A DNA stretch of 17,584 bases from Gammaproteobacteria bacterium (GCA_016762995.1 JAESUT010000021.1:540-18123); one strand, 5' to 3'. Positions 7,864 to 14,172 are shown, counted from the first letter of the stretch. Program-made: numbers and translations. The notes: a model not told the origin generated them from the sequence alone.

Positions 7864-8424
7864 TTAGTTATCAGCCACTTCTAGATCGATGAGTTCATCG
7901 AGTTGAAAGCGACGCCCAAGAGCACTGATATCATCCGTACTGATATCACCAACGATGTTTACTAGAACTGTCTCTCCCGGCTCAGCTACCATGATAGCGA
8001 TGCCGTAAATAACATCTGCATCAGCTGCCAACCTGAAATAGATGTCCACGTGGCTCTCGTCTTCTCGCACCCTAACAACTCGATCCCAGCCTGCAGCATC
8101 CAAGTCTTCGGCCATTACTGACATAGAAGAGGCAACCTGACCAACATCAATGTCATCGCTCTCAAAAACGTTCACGGTAACCCGCATTAACTTAGAGATA
8201 AAGTCAGCGGCCTCCTCATCCTGATTGCGTATGAGATTGGTAATCATTTTGAGCAACGGAGCCTTCAAGCTAATTTCTACTGTAGGCTCAGTTGCCGCTA
8301 TCGCAGTAAGCGTGGAGAAATCTACATAGCCCGGATGATTCTCCAGGTCATTGTCTGCCGCCAGCGCTACAGGAATAAGGCTCAAACAAAACAACGGTGC
8401 CAATACATTCTTAAAAATTTTCAT
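7864..8424 (-). CDS. Secreted DUF4252 protein
   Basis: This 186-residue protein starts with a Sec signal peptide (MKIFKNVLAPLFCLSLIPVA) with likely cleavage after ALA, and has no lipobox cysteine, so it should be a soluble periplasmic protein. The mature part shows DUF4252 features: MRVTVNVFESDDIDVGQV, then GWDRVVRVREDESHVDIYFRL and ETVLVNIVGDISTDD. It shares these blocks with the lipoprotein downstream, so the pair probably arose by duplication. A GAGGT ribosome binding site lies 7 nt before the ATG. It follows the anti-sigma gene by 101 nt on the same strand, which suggests that it is a target or a sensor partner of the ECF system. Confidence 0.82.
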   Translation of the reverse strand: MKIFKNVLAPLFCLSLIPVALAADNDLENHPGYVDFSTLTAIAATEPTVEISLKAPLLKMITNLIRNQDEEAADFISKLMRVTVNVFESDDIDVGQVASSMSVMAEDLDAAGWDRVVRVREDESHVDIYFRLAADADVIYGIAIMVAEPGETVLVNIVGDISTDDISALGRRFQLDELIDLEVADN

Positions 8425-8480
8425 AATATGTACCTCGCATTAAACTACTTTCCAAATCTGAGTAACTATTCTTCGCGCAC

Positions 8481-8515
8481 TGAATATTCACGAATTAATC
8501 ACCTGTTAATCACCT
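8481..8515. repeat. Palindrome plus direct repeat between anti-sigma and DUF4252 genes
   Basis: A perfect 10-bp palindrome TGAATATTCA (8481-8490) is followed by two copies of TTAATCACCT (8495-8504 and 8506-8515), an 11-bp period. The repeats lie in a 101-bp intergenic gap, about 70-90 bp upstream of the secreted DUF4252 gene. Direct repeats one helical turn apart are typical of response-regulator binding sites, but no regulator can be named. Confidence 0.5.
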
Positions 8516-8525
8516 ATGCAAAAAC

Positions 8526-9152
8526 CTAAATCGGTCCATTCTGCAACGGGTCGTTCTGTCTGCTCCTTGCCCTCTGAAACGAGGCATTGATGGAGTCTTG
8601 TAAAGGCGTTACCAGAAAGCGATTGCCAATCATCACTTCGGTACGCAGGCTAACTTGATTCAAATAATCGATGGCTACATTCAGTTCCTGCAAAGCCAGC
8701 GCAATGTCTTCCGGGCTATATTGCTCAACCGGCTCGCTAGCGACCAACTGACCTGACTCTTCAATCGGCGTCACTACACTGAAACTAATAGCGACGGCTA
8801 CAACAGCAATCAATGCAGTAGAAAGCCCGTATCGAAAATAGAGCGGGACAGTATTTAACAACACAGCGATCTGAGTAAGCAGCGAACCTTTACTCACATC
8901 TTCTTGCCCCTGCCGCCCGGATTTCATCGAACTATGGACAGGTTCTAACACAAGATCTTCACATTCGATCTGTGGCATCTCCATTACTGCATCTTGCACA
9001 GTTTGCGCGTAGCGGAATTCACTGGCGCAAGCAGAACAATCCTGCACATGGGACATGAATACACCCTGTTGTGCTTCGCTTAAATCACTATCGAGATAGC
9101 CGTCTATCTGCAGTTGAATGAAGTAGCATGTAGATTCACTGTTACTGGGCAT
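8526..9152 (-). CDS. Membrane anti-sigma factor with HC2 zinc finger
   Basis: This 208-residue protein has an N-terminal zinc-binding anti-sigma domain: a short helix (GYLDSDLSEAQQ) followed by His35-x3-Cys39-x2-Cys42 (HVQDCSAC), the zf-HC2 signature. A transmembrane segment lies around residues 107-128 (LSTALIAVVAVAISFSVV), followed by a periplasmic tail of about 80 residues. It would bind the ECF sigma factor on the cytoplasmic side and release it on an envelope signal. The start overlaps the sigma gene by 11 nt and has a good AAGGA ribosome binding site inside that gene, so the two are translated together. The periplasmic tail is a natural place for the DUF4252 proteins to act, though that is inference. 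Confidence 0.88.
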   Translation of the reverse strand: MPSNSESTCYFIQLQIDGYLDSDLSEAQQGVFMSHVQDCSACASEFRYAQTVQDAVMEMPQIECEDLVLEPVHSSMKSGRQGQEDVSKGSLLTQIAVLLNTVPLYFRYGLSTALIAVVAVAISFSVVTPIEESGQLVASEPVEQYSPEDIALALQELNVAIDYLNQVSLRTEVMIGNRFLVTPLQDSINASFQRARSRQNDPLQNGPI

Positions 9153-9729
9153 GACCGTTTCCTTTGTCAGCGCTTGCCACTAAGGCAATGGGTTGTTTAG
9201 CTCCTGATCTGTCAGCTATTTGCTCTTCAAACAACTGACGCAACTTCCTATCCTCTCGCAATTTCCGTCTAGCACGATGCAAATAGACTTTGACCTGACT
9301 AGCGCTTAACTCGAGACTTCCCTGAATCTCTTCATAACTTAAGCCCTGAATATCACGCATGATCACGATGCTACGAAACGGGTCTTCTAGGGACCTAATT
9401 GCGCTCTGCAACTGGCTTTTAAAGCGATGCCGGTCCAAATGAGTGCCATCACTCTCCTCGCCTACCTGCTCCTCGACTTCCGCATAGTGATCCAGGTTTT
9501 CCTGCTGCGGACGCTGCCTCCGCACATGGTCGATAACGCTGTTGTGAGCTACTCGCATCAACCATGCTCCCAGCTTTTCATGATCTATCTTCTGCCAGTG
9601 CTTCCACAGCTTAATAAACACTTCTTGCGTCACGTCTTCGGCATCTTCTCTAACGCGCAGGCTATAGTGGGCAAAGGATAAAATCCTGTGCCGGTGCTGG
9701 TCTATGGCCTCTAGATAAAGTGCTCTCAT
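9142..9729 (-). CDS. ECF-family RNA polymerase sigma factor
   Basis: This 195-residue protein is a typical ECF sigma factor. Region 2 spans about residues 9-75 and includes DAEDVTQEVFIKLW (29-42), the core-binding and -10-recognition helices. A linker of about 30 residues precedes region 4 (about 105-157) with the helix-turn-helix LSYEEIQGSLELSASQVKVY and HRARRKLRE. It directs polymerase to envelope-stress-type promoters. The anti-sigma gene overlaps its 3' end. The ATG lacks a Shine-Dalgarno sequence and lies only about 10 nt past a putative ECF -10 box, suggesting self-activation and a nearly leaderless mRNA. The C-terminal 35 residues (after KLRQLFEEQ) are extra to the minimal fold. Confidence 0.93.
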   Translation of the reverse strand: MRALYLEAIDQHRHRILSFAHYSLRVREDAEDVTQEVFIKLWKHWQKIDHEKLGAWLMRVAHNSVIDHVRRQRPQQENLDHYAEVEEQVGEESDGTHLDRHRFKSQLQSAIRSLEDPFRSIVIMRDIQGLSYEEIQGSLELSASQVKVYLHRARRKLREDRKLRQLFEEQIADRSGAKQPIALVASADKGNGHAQ

Positions 9730-9738
9730 TTGTTGTTA

Positions 9739-9766
9739 AAGACGCTATCTGAGAAAAAAAGTTACA
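9739..9766 (-). promoter_or_regulatory. Putative ECF autoregulatory promoter
   Basis: On the minus strand TGTAAC (9761-9766), a 16-nt spacer and CGTCTT (9739-9744) form an ECF-style promoter directly before the sigma gene. The same -35 box, the same spacing and CGTCTA occur at 11165-11192, which strengthens both calls. Confidence 0.6.
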
Positions 9767-9865
9767 GTAGTGTAATCGGAGTTGTCTTGGAAGCCTTCTT
9801 TGAAGGAAAATCAACGGCTTAAACAGTTATTCTATCTCAATTGCCTGCGCCGAAAACGCAATGAT

Positions 9866-9874
9866 TGCTATACT
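9866..9874 (+). promoter_or_regulatory. Extended -10 promoter for the alpha/beta hydrolase
   Basis: TGCTATACT is an extended -10 element (TG-n-TATACT) 35 nt before the hydrolase ATG. No good -35 box is seen at 17 nt, as is common for extended -10 promoters. Confidence 0.4.
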
Positions 9875-9909
9875 CAATACCTGTAAATTTTACGTTATAT
9901 GGCTTCAAC

Positions 9910-10602
9910 ATGGCTCTGCGGCGACTACATTTAGTCATTCTCTTGACTCTTCTGGCTCTCTCGTCCTCCAGCATGCTGGCCGCGGCAGAGCAGACCGTGC
10001 AGTTGCTTGATGGGACATCCATTAAGTTGTTTTTTTTCGAGCCCCATGATGAGCCCGCGAATGCGGAAGACCCGCCACCACTGGCCATATTCATCGCAGG
10101 TGGCTCGAATAATGAATTCATGGCGAAAGCACAATTCTGGCTAGGGAAGGAGTTTGTTGATCGCGGCTGGGCTATTGCAGTACCAATTTCGCCTGATGGT
10201 AAGCGCTTTTCAAAAGGGGATAGCTCCACCCTTCCTCAGATTGTTAAGCAACTCCACGCGACCCATGCGTTGCAGGATTCCAAGCCCTTACTGGTGGGGA
10301 TGTCTAGCGGTGGTAGCGAAGCCATGGCGATCGCCTTCCTCAACCCTGCAAATTTTCGAGGCGTTGTAGCCACACCGGGACGAATCAAGCCCGATGTATC
10401 ACTCGACAAACTGGATAGCCTGCCGTTCTATATCAGGATCGGAGAGAGGGATGACTTTCGCTGGAATCGCATGCTCGAATCTATGTCACTGAGACTGCTC
10501 TCAGCCGGGGCGAAGGTAGATGCTGAAATAGTCGAGGATGCAAGGCACGTCTTCCAGCTAGACTGGGAGAGCCTCGAAGCTTGGCTGAATAAGCTAAAGT
10601 AG
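9910..10602 (+). CDS. Secreted alpha/beta hydrolase
   Basis: With ATG at 9910 this is a 230-residue protein with a Sec signal peptide (MALRRLHLVILLTLLALSSS, cleavage near AAA-EQ). The alternative TTG start at 9865 would put 15 polar residues before the signal and is unlikely. The mature part has an alpha/beta-hydrolase core: an IFIAGG strand-loop near residue 60, the nucleophile elbow GMSSG (130-134, Ser132), an acid candidate in GERDDF (Asp181 or Asp182) and His213 in ARHVF. This is a complete Ser-Asp-His triad. The family covers esterases, dienelactone hydrolases and small peptidases, so the substrate cannot be named. It is transcribed divergently from the ECF sigma gene but does not carry that sigma factor's promoter motif. 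Confidence 0.78.
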   Translation: MALRRLHLVILLTLLALSSSSMLAAAEQTVQLLDGTSIKLFFFEPHDEPANAEDPPPLAIFIAGGSNNEFMAKAQFWLGKEFVDRGWAIAVPISPDGKRFSKGDSSTLPQIVKQLHATHALQDSKPLLVGMSSGGSEAMAIAFLNPANFRGVVATPGRIKPDVSLDKLDSLPFYIRIGERDDFRWNRMLESMSLRLLSAGAKVDAEIVEDARHVFQLDWESLEAWLNKLK

Positions 10603-10634
10603 CCTGACCGAGAATAGCTGGGCCAGACTACTTC

Positions 10635-10660
10635 ATAGTTATTCTAGATAGTTATTCTAG
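10635..10660. repeat. Perfect 13-bp tandem duplication at a gene end
   Basis: ATAGTTATTCTAG occurs twice back to back (10635-10647 and 10648-10660). The second copy contains the stop codon of the minus-strand lipoprotein gene, and each copy contains CTAG, a tetramer that is rare in many enterobacterial genomes. It lies in the short gap between convergent genes, where no convincing terminator is visible. Confidence 0.85.
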
Positions 10661-11016
10661 AAACGGTCTTCCTCGATCCAATAGTTGGTAACTAGCCCAT
10701 CAGTAAATTCTATCGATAGCGTTTCGGTACGTTCTTCTTCAATGTCTACGGAGAAAACAAGAAACAAACCGACCTCGATATCTTTCTCAGAGCGGTTTCT
10801 GTATTTCCAGATTTCCGTACCATCGGCATAGGTCAGCTTAGAGACCGGATTGCCAAATGACGTACTTACCCAATCCTGATTGCTTTCACCGAACTGCAGC
10901 CTAGAAACATCAGCCTCATTCCATGAAATATGCAAAGGACGCGAGTCCGAATCGACGGTAACCAGACAAGCTGTCAGTGCGATACTCATAACTAGCAATA
11001 GAGCTTTCTTAATCAT
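10657..11016 (-). CDS. Small SmpA/BamE-like lipoprotein
   Basis: With ATG at 11016 this is a 119-residue lipoprotein: the signal peptide MIKKALLLVMSIALTACLV has Cys17 in an LTAC lipobox. A GGGGA ribosome binding site lies a few bases before this ATG. The longer frame from GTG at 11085 would bury the signal peptide and is rejected. The mature domain has a motif seen in SmpA/OmlA/BamE-type folds: a start resembling 'V..FGNPVSKLTYADGTEIWKYRNR' (split here as DWVSTSFGNPVSKLTY and ADGTEIWKYRNR), then strands FLVFSVDIEEE and LSIEFTDGLV. BamE assists outer-membrane protein assembly, but this protein is probably a relative with its own role. An ECF-type promoter lies about 150 nt upstream, tying it to the sigma factor encoded 1.3 kb away. 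Confidence 0.8.
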   Translation of the reverse strand: MIKKALLLVMSIALTACLVTVDSDSRPLHISWNEADVSRLQFGESNQDWVSTSFGNPVSKLTYADGTEIWKYRNRSEKDIEVGLFLVFSVDIEEERTETLSIEFTDGLVTNYWIEEDRF

Positions 11017-11347
11017 GTAACATTCCCCGTTCAAATTGAATTTGTTATTCAGGTCGACACCTTTCCCACGGCAGCCAACAATCACCCCACTATCTCATCA
11101 CCGGTCACTACGAAAAAACCGTCGAGCGGGTCGATGAATTGCACAGCTTGGGCTCCTACACTCTTAGACGCAGCAGCGCGGCAAAGGTTACAGCGCTGCA
11201 GCTTGTTATAATAAGGAATGTCACTGAATCTAAGCTGAATGCAGATTTTCGTACCTTGAATTAAAGATAAGTCACCAATTGATCGATCTAAGCCATTACA
11301 CTAAAAACTAACAAGCCAACTACTTTACCTACCCAAAGAGACTTAGA
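11017..11347. other. Divergent intergenic region, lipoprotein / BASS transporter
   Basis: This 331-bp gap holds the ECF-type minus-strand promoter at 11165-11192. On the plus strand there is a TATAAT at 11207-11212 without a good -35 box, which could serve the transporter gene with a leader of about 130 nt. Inside the promoter spacer region GCAGCGC (11173-11179) and GCGCTGC (11193-11199) form a 7-bp inverted repeat. No gene is supported. Confidence 0.6.
11165..11192 (-). promoter_or_regulatory. Second ECF-type promoter, upstream of the lipoprotein gene
   Basis: On the minus strand TGTAAC (11187-11192), a 16-nt spacer and CGTCTA (11165-11170) repeat the arrangement found before the ECF sigma gene. 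It points toward the lipoprotein gene, with a predicted leader of about 140 nt. Confidence 0.6.
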
Positions 11348-12304
11348 ATGCTCGCCAGATTCAACAACCTTTTCCCCCTCTGGGCATTGCTAGCTTCCCT
11401 TACAGCATTCTTTCTAGATGCACCCTTCGCCGCGCTCAACACCGCCATCGTCCCGTTATTAGCTGCCGTCATGTTTATGATGGGACTGACGCTGACCAAG
11501 ACCGACGTTGAACGCATTGTGAAAAACCCGAAGCCGATTTTAGTGGGTGTGGTCCTACAATTCCTATTAATGCCAATTCTAGCGCTGACGTTTTCCAAGA
11601 TGCTCCAGCTATCGAACCAGCTCACCATCGGCATGGTGCTCGTCGGTAGCTGTGCAGGAGGCACTGCATCTAATGTAGTCTGCTATCTGGCAAAGGGCGA
11701 TGTGGCACTCTCTATTAGTATGACCATGGTCTCAACACTCGTTGGGGTAATAGCGACACCACTACTTTGCGCCTTCTATCTTTCTGCAACAGTTGACGTG
11801 GATACTCTGGCGTTACTTTTTAGCATAATGCAGATTGTGTTCATTCCAGTACTGCTTGGGTTTACTTGTAAGTTTTTCCTGAACGATTTCGCCAGCAGAG
11901 TGGAGCCCCTCATTCCGACACTTTCTGTACTCGTTATCCTGCTTATTATTGCCATAGTCGTGGCACTGAATGCAGACAGACTTCTTGATGTAGGCTTAAT
12001 CACTTTAATTGCCGTAGTCCTGCACAATCTTTCCGGGCTAGCAGGCGGCTACTATATAAGCCGCCTAATTGGATTAGATATAAAACAGAGTCAGACCATT
12101 GCTATCGAAGTGGGCATGCAGAACTCCGGCTTAGGTGTAGCACTAGCTACGCAGTTCTTCTCCGCAACAGCTGCTTTACCCGGCGCCCTATTCAGTGTTT
12201 GGCACAATATCAGTGGTTCGTTGCTAGCTTCAGTGTGGAGCAACAAAAGAGCGTCGCTTGAATACCTAATAAAAGATGAAGAGTCAGCTTTGCCTCCAAA
12301 GTGA
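11348..12304 (+). CDS. Bile acid:sodium symporter (BASS) family transporter
   Basis: This 318-residue inner-membrane protein has about ten hydrophobic helices and two family hallmarks: GSCAGGTASNVVCYLAKGD (near residues 100-118) and IEVGMQNSGLGVALA (near 254-268). These contain the unwound helix crossings and the Glu/Gln residues that bind sodium in bacterial BASS proteins. Members import organic anions such as bile acids, pantoate or keto acids with sodium; the substrate here is unknown. The ATG is preceded by a weak AAAGAG/TTAGA sequence. It stands alone: the lipoprotein gene is divergent upstream and the next plus-strand unit has its own promoter. No clear terminator follows. Confidence 0.9.
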   Translation: MLARFNNLFPLWALLASLTAFFLDAPFAALNTAIVPLLAAVMFMMGLTLTKTDVERIVKNPKPILVGVVLQFLLMPILALTFSKMLQLSNQLTIGMVLVGSCAGGTASNVVCYLAKGDVALSISMTMVSTLVGVIATPLLCAFYLSATVDVDTLALLFSIMQIVFIPVLLGFTCKFFLNDFASRVEPLIPTLSVLVILLIIAIVVALNADRLLDVGLITLIAVVLHNLSGLAGGYYISRLIGLDIKQSQTIAIEVGMQNSGLGVALATQFFSATAALPGALFSVWHNISGSLLASVWSNKRASLEYLIKDEESALPPK

Positions 12305-12383
12305 GTTACAGCAACAAGTGCGCGCCGACATCACCGCGCATCGTTGCATCCCTAATAATTACAGAATATAAAACTCGATACGC

Positions 12384-12411
12384 TTGACATATTTTTAAAG
12401 AAGCCTAAAAT
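12384..12411 (+). promoter_or_regulatory. Strong sigma-70 promoter of a small transcription unit
   Basis: TTGACA (perfect -35) and TAAAAT (5 of 6) are separated by 16 nt and followed by a GC-rich discriminator (CCGCGC), as in stable-RNA promoters under stringent control. Transcription should start near 12418. Confidence 0.75.
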
Positions 12412-12446
12412 CCGCGCATTCAAATATTTAACTCTTTGTGTAGAAA

Positions 12447-12551
12447 ATGAACACTCAAACAACTCTCAATACAATGCCAACAAGCGAGACCAGTATCGGT
12501 CATCAGCTCTGTTCGCGCGTGGCGAAGAATTTGGAGACCTGCTTGGAGTAA
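12447..12551 (+). CDS. 34-residue small ORF, or the body of an sRNA
   Basis: The frame begins MNTQTTLNTMPTSETSIGHQ and continues LCSRVAKNLETCLE. It is framed by a strong promoter and a perfect terminator, giving a transcript of about 210 nt with no other gene in it. The second half could form an amphipathic helix: I17, L21, V25, L29 and L33 recur every four residues. The N-terminal half is threonine-rich (six Thr in the first 15). I do not recognise it. The ATG lacks a Shine-Dalgarno sequence, which weakens the coding case, so the unit may be a regulatory RNA instead. It lies upstream of, and in the same direction as, the MFS gene, so a leader-peptide role is a third option. Confidence 0.4.
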   Translation: MNTQTTLNTMPTSETSIGHQLCSRVAKNLETCLE

Positions 12552-12588
12552 TTTTCTGACAACGAAACGACTAACAATCGATTTAAAG

Positions 12589-12629
12589 AAAAGACCTCTA
12601 AGTTCTCAAACTTAGAGGTCTTTTTTTTT
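12589..12629 (+). terminator. Perfect Rho-independent terminator
   Basis: A 16-bp perfect stem has its arms at 12589-12604 and 12609-12624 around a CTCA loop. The T run covers 12621-12629, nine T's, part of it inside the stem. The core arms read AGACCTCTAAGTT and AACTTAGAGGTCT. It ends the small unit that starts near 12418 and separates it from the MFS gene. Confidence 0.95.
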
Positions 12630-12647
12630 GCTTAAAACTTTATTGAA

Positions 12648-12667
12648 TACTCACACTCGTGTGGGTA
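12648..12667. promoter_or_regulatory. 20-bp imperfect palindrome before the MFS gene
   Basis: TACTCACAC and GTGTGGGTA flank a central TC, symmetrical at 16 of 20 positions. It ends 2 nt before the GGGGA ribosome binding site of the MFS gene. It could be a repressor operator, or an RNA hairpin with a CTCG loop affecting translation. Confidence 0.45.
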
Positions 12668-12680
12668 CTGGGGAACTGTT

Positions 12681-13895
12681 GTGAAAAATAATGTGCACAA
12701 GAAACTGCACAGAAATAGCAGGCTAATCTACGGACTCGCTTTCTTCTATAGCTTTATGGTGATCGTGCCGGTAATTGTACCTTTCTTTATGGCGAAGGGA
12801 CTCAGTCTTGCTGACATCTTTTACTTACAAGCTGTGTTTGCGACGGCAATTGTAGTATTTGAAGCAGCTTCTGGTTATTTCGCCGATGTATTTGGCCGTA
12901 AGACCGCGCTGGTGATCGGTAGCGTCATTCATGGGCTGGCATATTTCTACCTCAACTTTGCTGATGATCTTGCAAGCCTTATTATTTTCGAGATTATGGC
13001 GGGAATTGCAGCCAGCCTCTTATCAGGAGCAGACTTGGCATTGTTGTATGACACGCAGAAGGCGCTCCAGGATGGCGAGGATATGGAGCACAGTAATGCT
13101 ATTGCACAATTAGGTTTCTTCAGGAGTAGCTCCGAAGGCTTAGGCGCCCTCATGGGTGGCGCATTGGTTCTCTGGTCTTTCGAGGCCATGGTGATCGTTC
13201 AATCTGCAGCGGCATGGATGTGCTTGGCTTTTGCTCTACTAATTATTGAACCACCGTATAAAAACAATAAAAGAGATTCGAAAAGAATTGAGATATTAAC
13301 AATATTGCGCCATTTATTTACTAGTGACCCGGTGCTAAGGAACGTTGTCATAGCGATCCCTTTTTACAACTTGGCAACACTCCATGTCGCTTGGCTTATG
13401 CAGCCCTACTGGGCGGCCGAGGGAATATCACTTTCGATGTTTGGCTTGCTCTGGTTTTCACAAAGCATAGTAGTGGCAGCGGCAGCGAAATTTGGCTTCG
13501 TTATTGAGCGCCGCTATGGCGCTGTTTTCTCATTACTATTAATGGGCTTACTACCGATCGCTGGACACTTCGGTATGGCTTGGCTTCAAGGGTGGGGCGG
13601 AATCCTGATTGGCTTGTTGCTATTTGCCAGCCGCGGACTAAACCAAGTCATCTTGGTAAACGCTATGAACCGACGAATACCCAGCGAATTCAGAGCCACG
13701 GCCAATTCGTTCACGAGCTTCCTATTTCGATTGGGGTTTATAGTGACTGGGCCAGTTGTCGGCTACTTGGCTGAAACCAGAGGCCTTGAAATAACGCTGA
13801 ATGCGCTAGGCCTGTCATCAATTTTATTGTTTGCCTTGGTGATGGTTCCGCTAATCCAATCGGTCAAAGCACTGCCGCAGCGAACTACGGCGTAA
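12681..13895 (+). CDS. MFS transporter
   Basis: This 404-residue protein has the roughly twelve hydrophobic helices of the major facilitator superfamily. Motif A is present between helices 2 and 3 (GYFADVFGRKTALVIG). A basic loop (KNNKRDSKRIE) separates the two halves, and NRRIPSEFRATANSFTSF marks the C-terminal half. It is most likely a proton-coupled exporter or importer of a small molecule; the substrate is not evident. Translation starts at GTG, with a strong GGGGA 6 nt upstream. The gene lies just behind a perfect terminator and a palindrome, so it has its own control or depends on readthrough. Confidence 0.88.
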   Translation: MKNNVHKKLHRNSRLIYGLAFFYSFMVIVPVIVPFFMAKGLSLADIFYLQAVFATAIVVFEAASGYFADVFGRKTALVIGSVIHGLAYFYLNFADDLASLIIFEIMAGIAASLLSGADLALLYDTQKALQDGEDMEHSNAIAQLGFFRSSSEGLGALMGGALVLWSFEAMVIVQSAAAWMCLAFALLIIEPPYKNNKRDSKRIEILTILRHLFTSDPVLRNVVIAIPFYNLATLHVAWLMQPYWAAEGISLSMFGLLWFSQSIVVAAAAKFGFVIERRYGAVFSLLLMGLLPIAGHFGMAWLQGWGGILIGLLLFASRGLNQVILVNAMNRRIPSEFRATANSFTSFLFRLGFIVTGPVVGYLAETRGLEITLNALGLSSILLFALVMVPLIQSVKALPQRTTA

Positions 13896-13913
13896 ATAAT
13901 ACCTCCCCGCTAG

Positions 13914-13952
13914 GGGGTAACTGTTCACAACCCCCCGTGAGTGGTTATCCCC
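13914..13952 (+). terminator. Long hairpin downstream of the MFS gene
   Basis: GGGGTAACTGTTCAC pairs with GTGAGTGGTTATCCCC as a 15-bp stem with wobble pairs and one bulged T around an AACCCCCC loop. The following ATTTTCCCC is a poor U-tract, so it may protect the transcript's 3' end rather than act as an efficient intrinsic terminator. Confidence 0.45.
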
Positions 13953-14057
13953 ATTTTCCCCTAGTCCCAGCCTAGCTGAGCTATTCGATAATTCCTCGTC
14001 GAATTCTGAAGTGCTCGATAAGCAGAGACTAGATAGAATTATTCAGTGATACCCAAG

Positions 14058-14085
14058 AAAAACGCACCATAAAGGGTCGTTTTTT
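14058..14085 (+). terminator. U-tailed hairpin, possible terminator
   Basis: AAAAACG, a bulged C and ACC pair with GGT and CGTTTTT around an ATAAAG loop, and the right arm runs into a T6 stretch. It may be the real end of the MFS transcript. Confidence 0.45.
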
Positions 14086-14113
14086 GATAAAACGCAGTCC
14101 TGTGTTTTATCAA
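14084..14113. repeat. 30-bp near-perfect inverted repeat
   Basis: TTGATAAAACGCA and TGTGTTTTATCAA are complementary over 13 positions (one G-T) around a GTCC loop. It has no U-tract after it, so it could be an operator or an RNA hairpin. Confidence 0.7.
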
Positions 14114-14155
14114 TCCACCAGGAAAAATTATTGCGCCGAATCGAACGCAAAACAA

Positions 14156-14172
14156 TGCTCCTAATTGGTGCT
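14156..14172. promoter_or_regulatory. NtrC-like binding site upstream of glnK-amtB
   Basis: TGCTCCTAATTGGTGCT matches the NtrC consensus TGCACCA-N3-TGGTGCA closely, with a complete right half-site. It lies about 230 bp before glnK, a plausible enhancer position for a nitrogen-regulated operon. Confidence 0.6.

Noticed and set aside
10657..11085. The longer 142-residue form of the lipoprotein from GTG at 11085
   Set aside because: It would place 23 polar residues before a clear lipoprotein signal peptide. The ATG at 11016 has a GGGGA ribosome binding site.
11000..11264. An open plus-strand frame without a start, including LITGHYEKTVERVDELHSLG
   Set aside because: It has no ATG or convincing alternative start and overlaps the lipoprotein gene's leader and the ECF-type promoter. 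It shows no recognisable family, so it is treated as chance.
12303..12309. GTTACA after the BASS gene as a third ECF -35 box
   Set aside because: No AGACG-type -10 partner lies at the 16-nt spacing, and the same is true of GTTACA at 4506.
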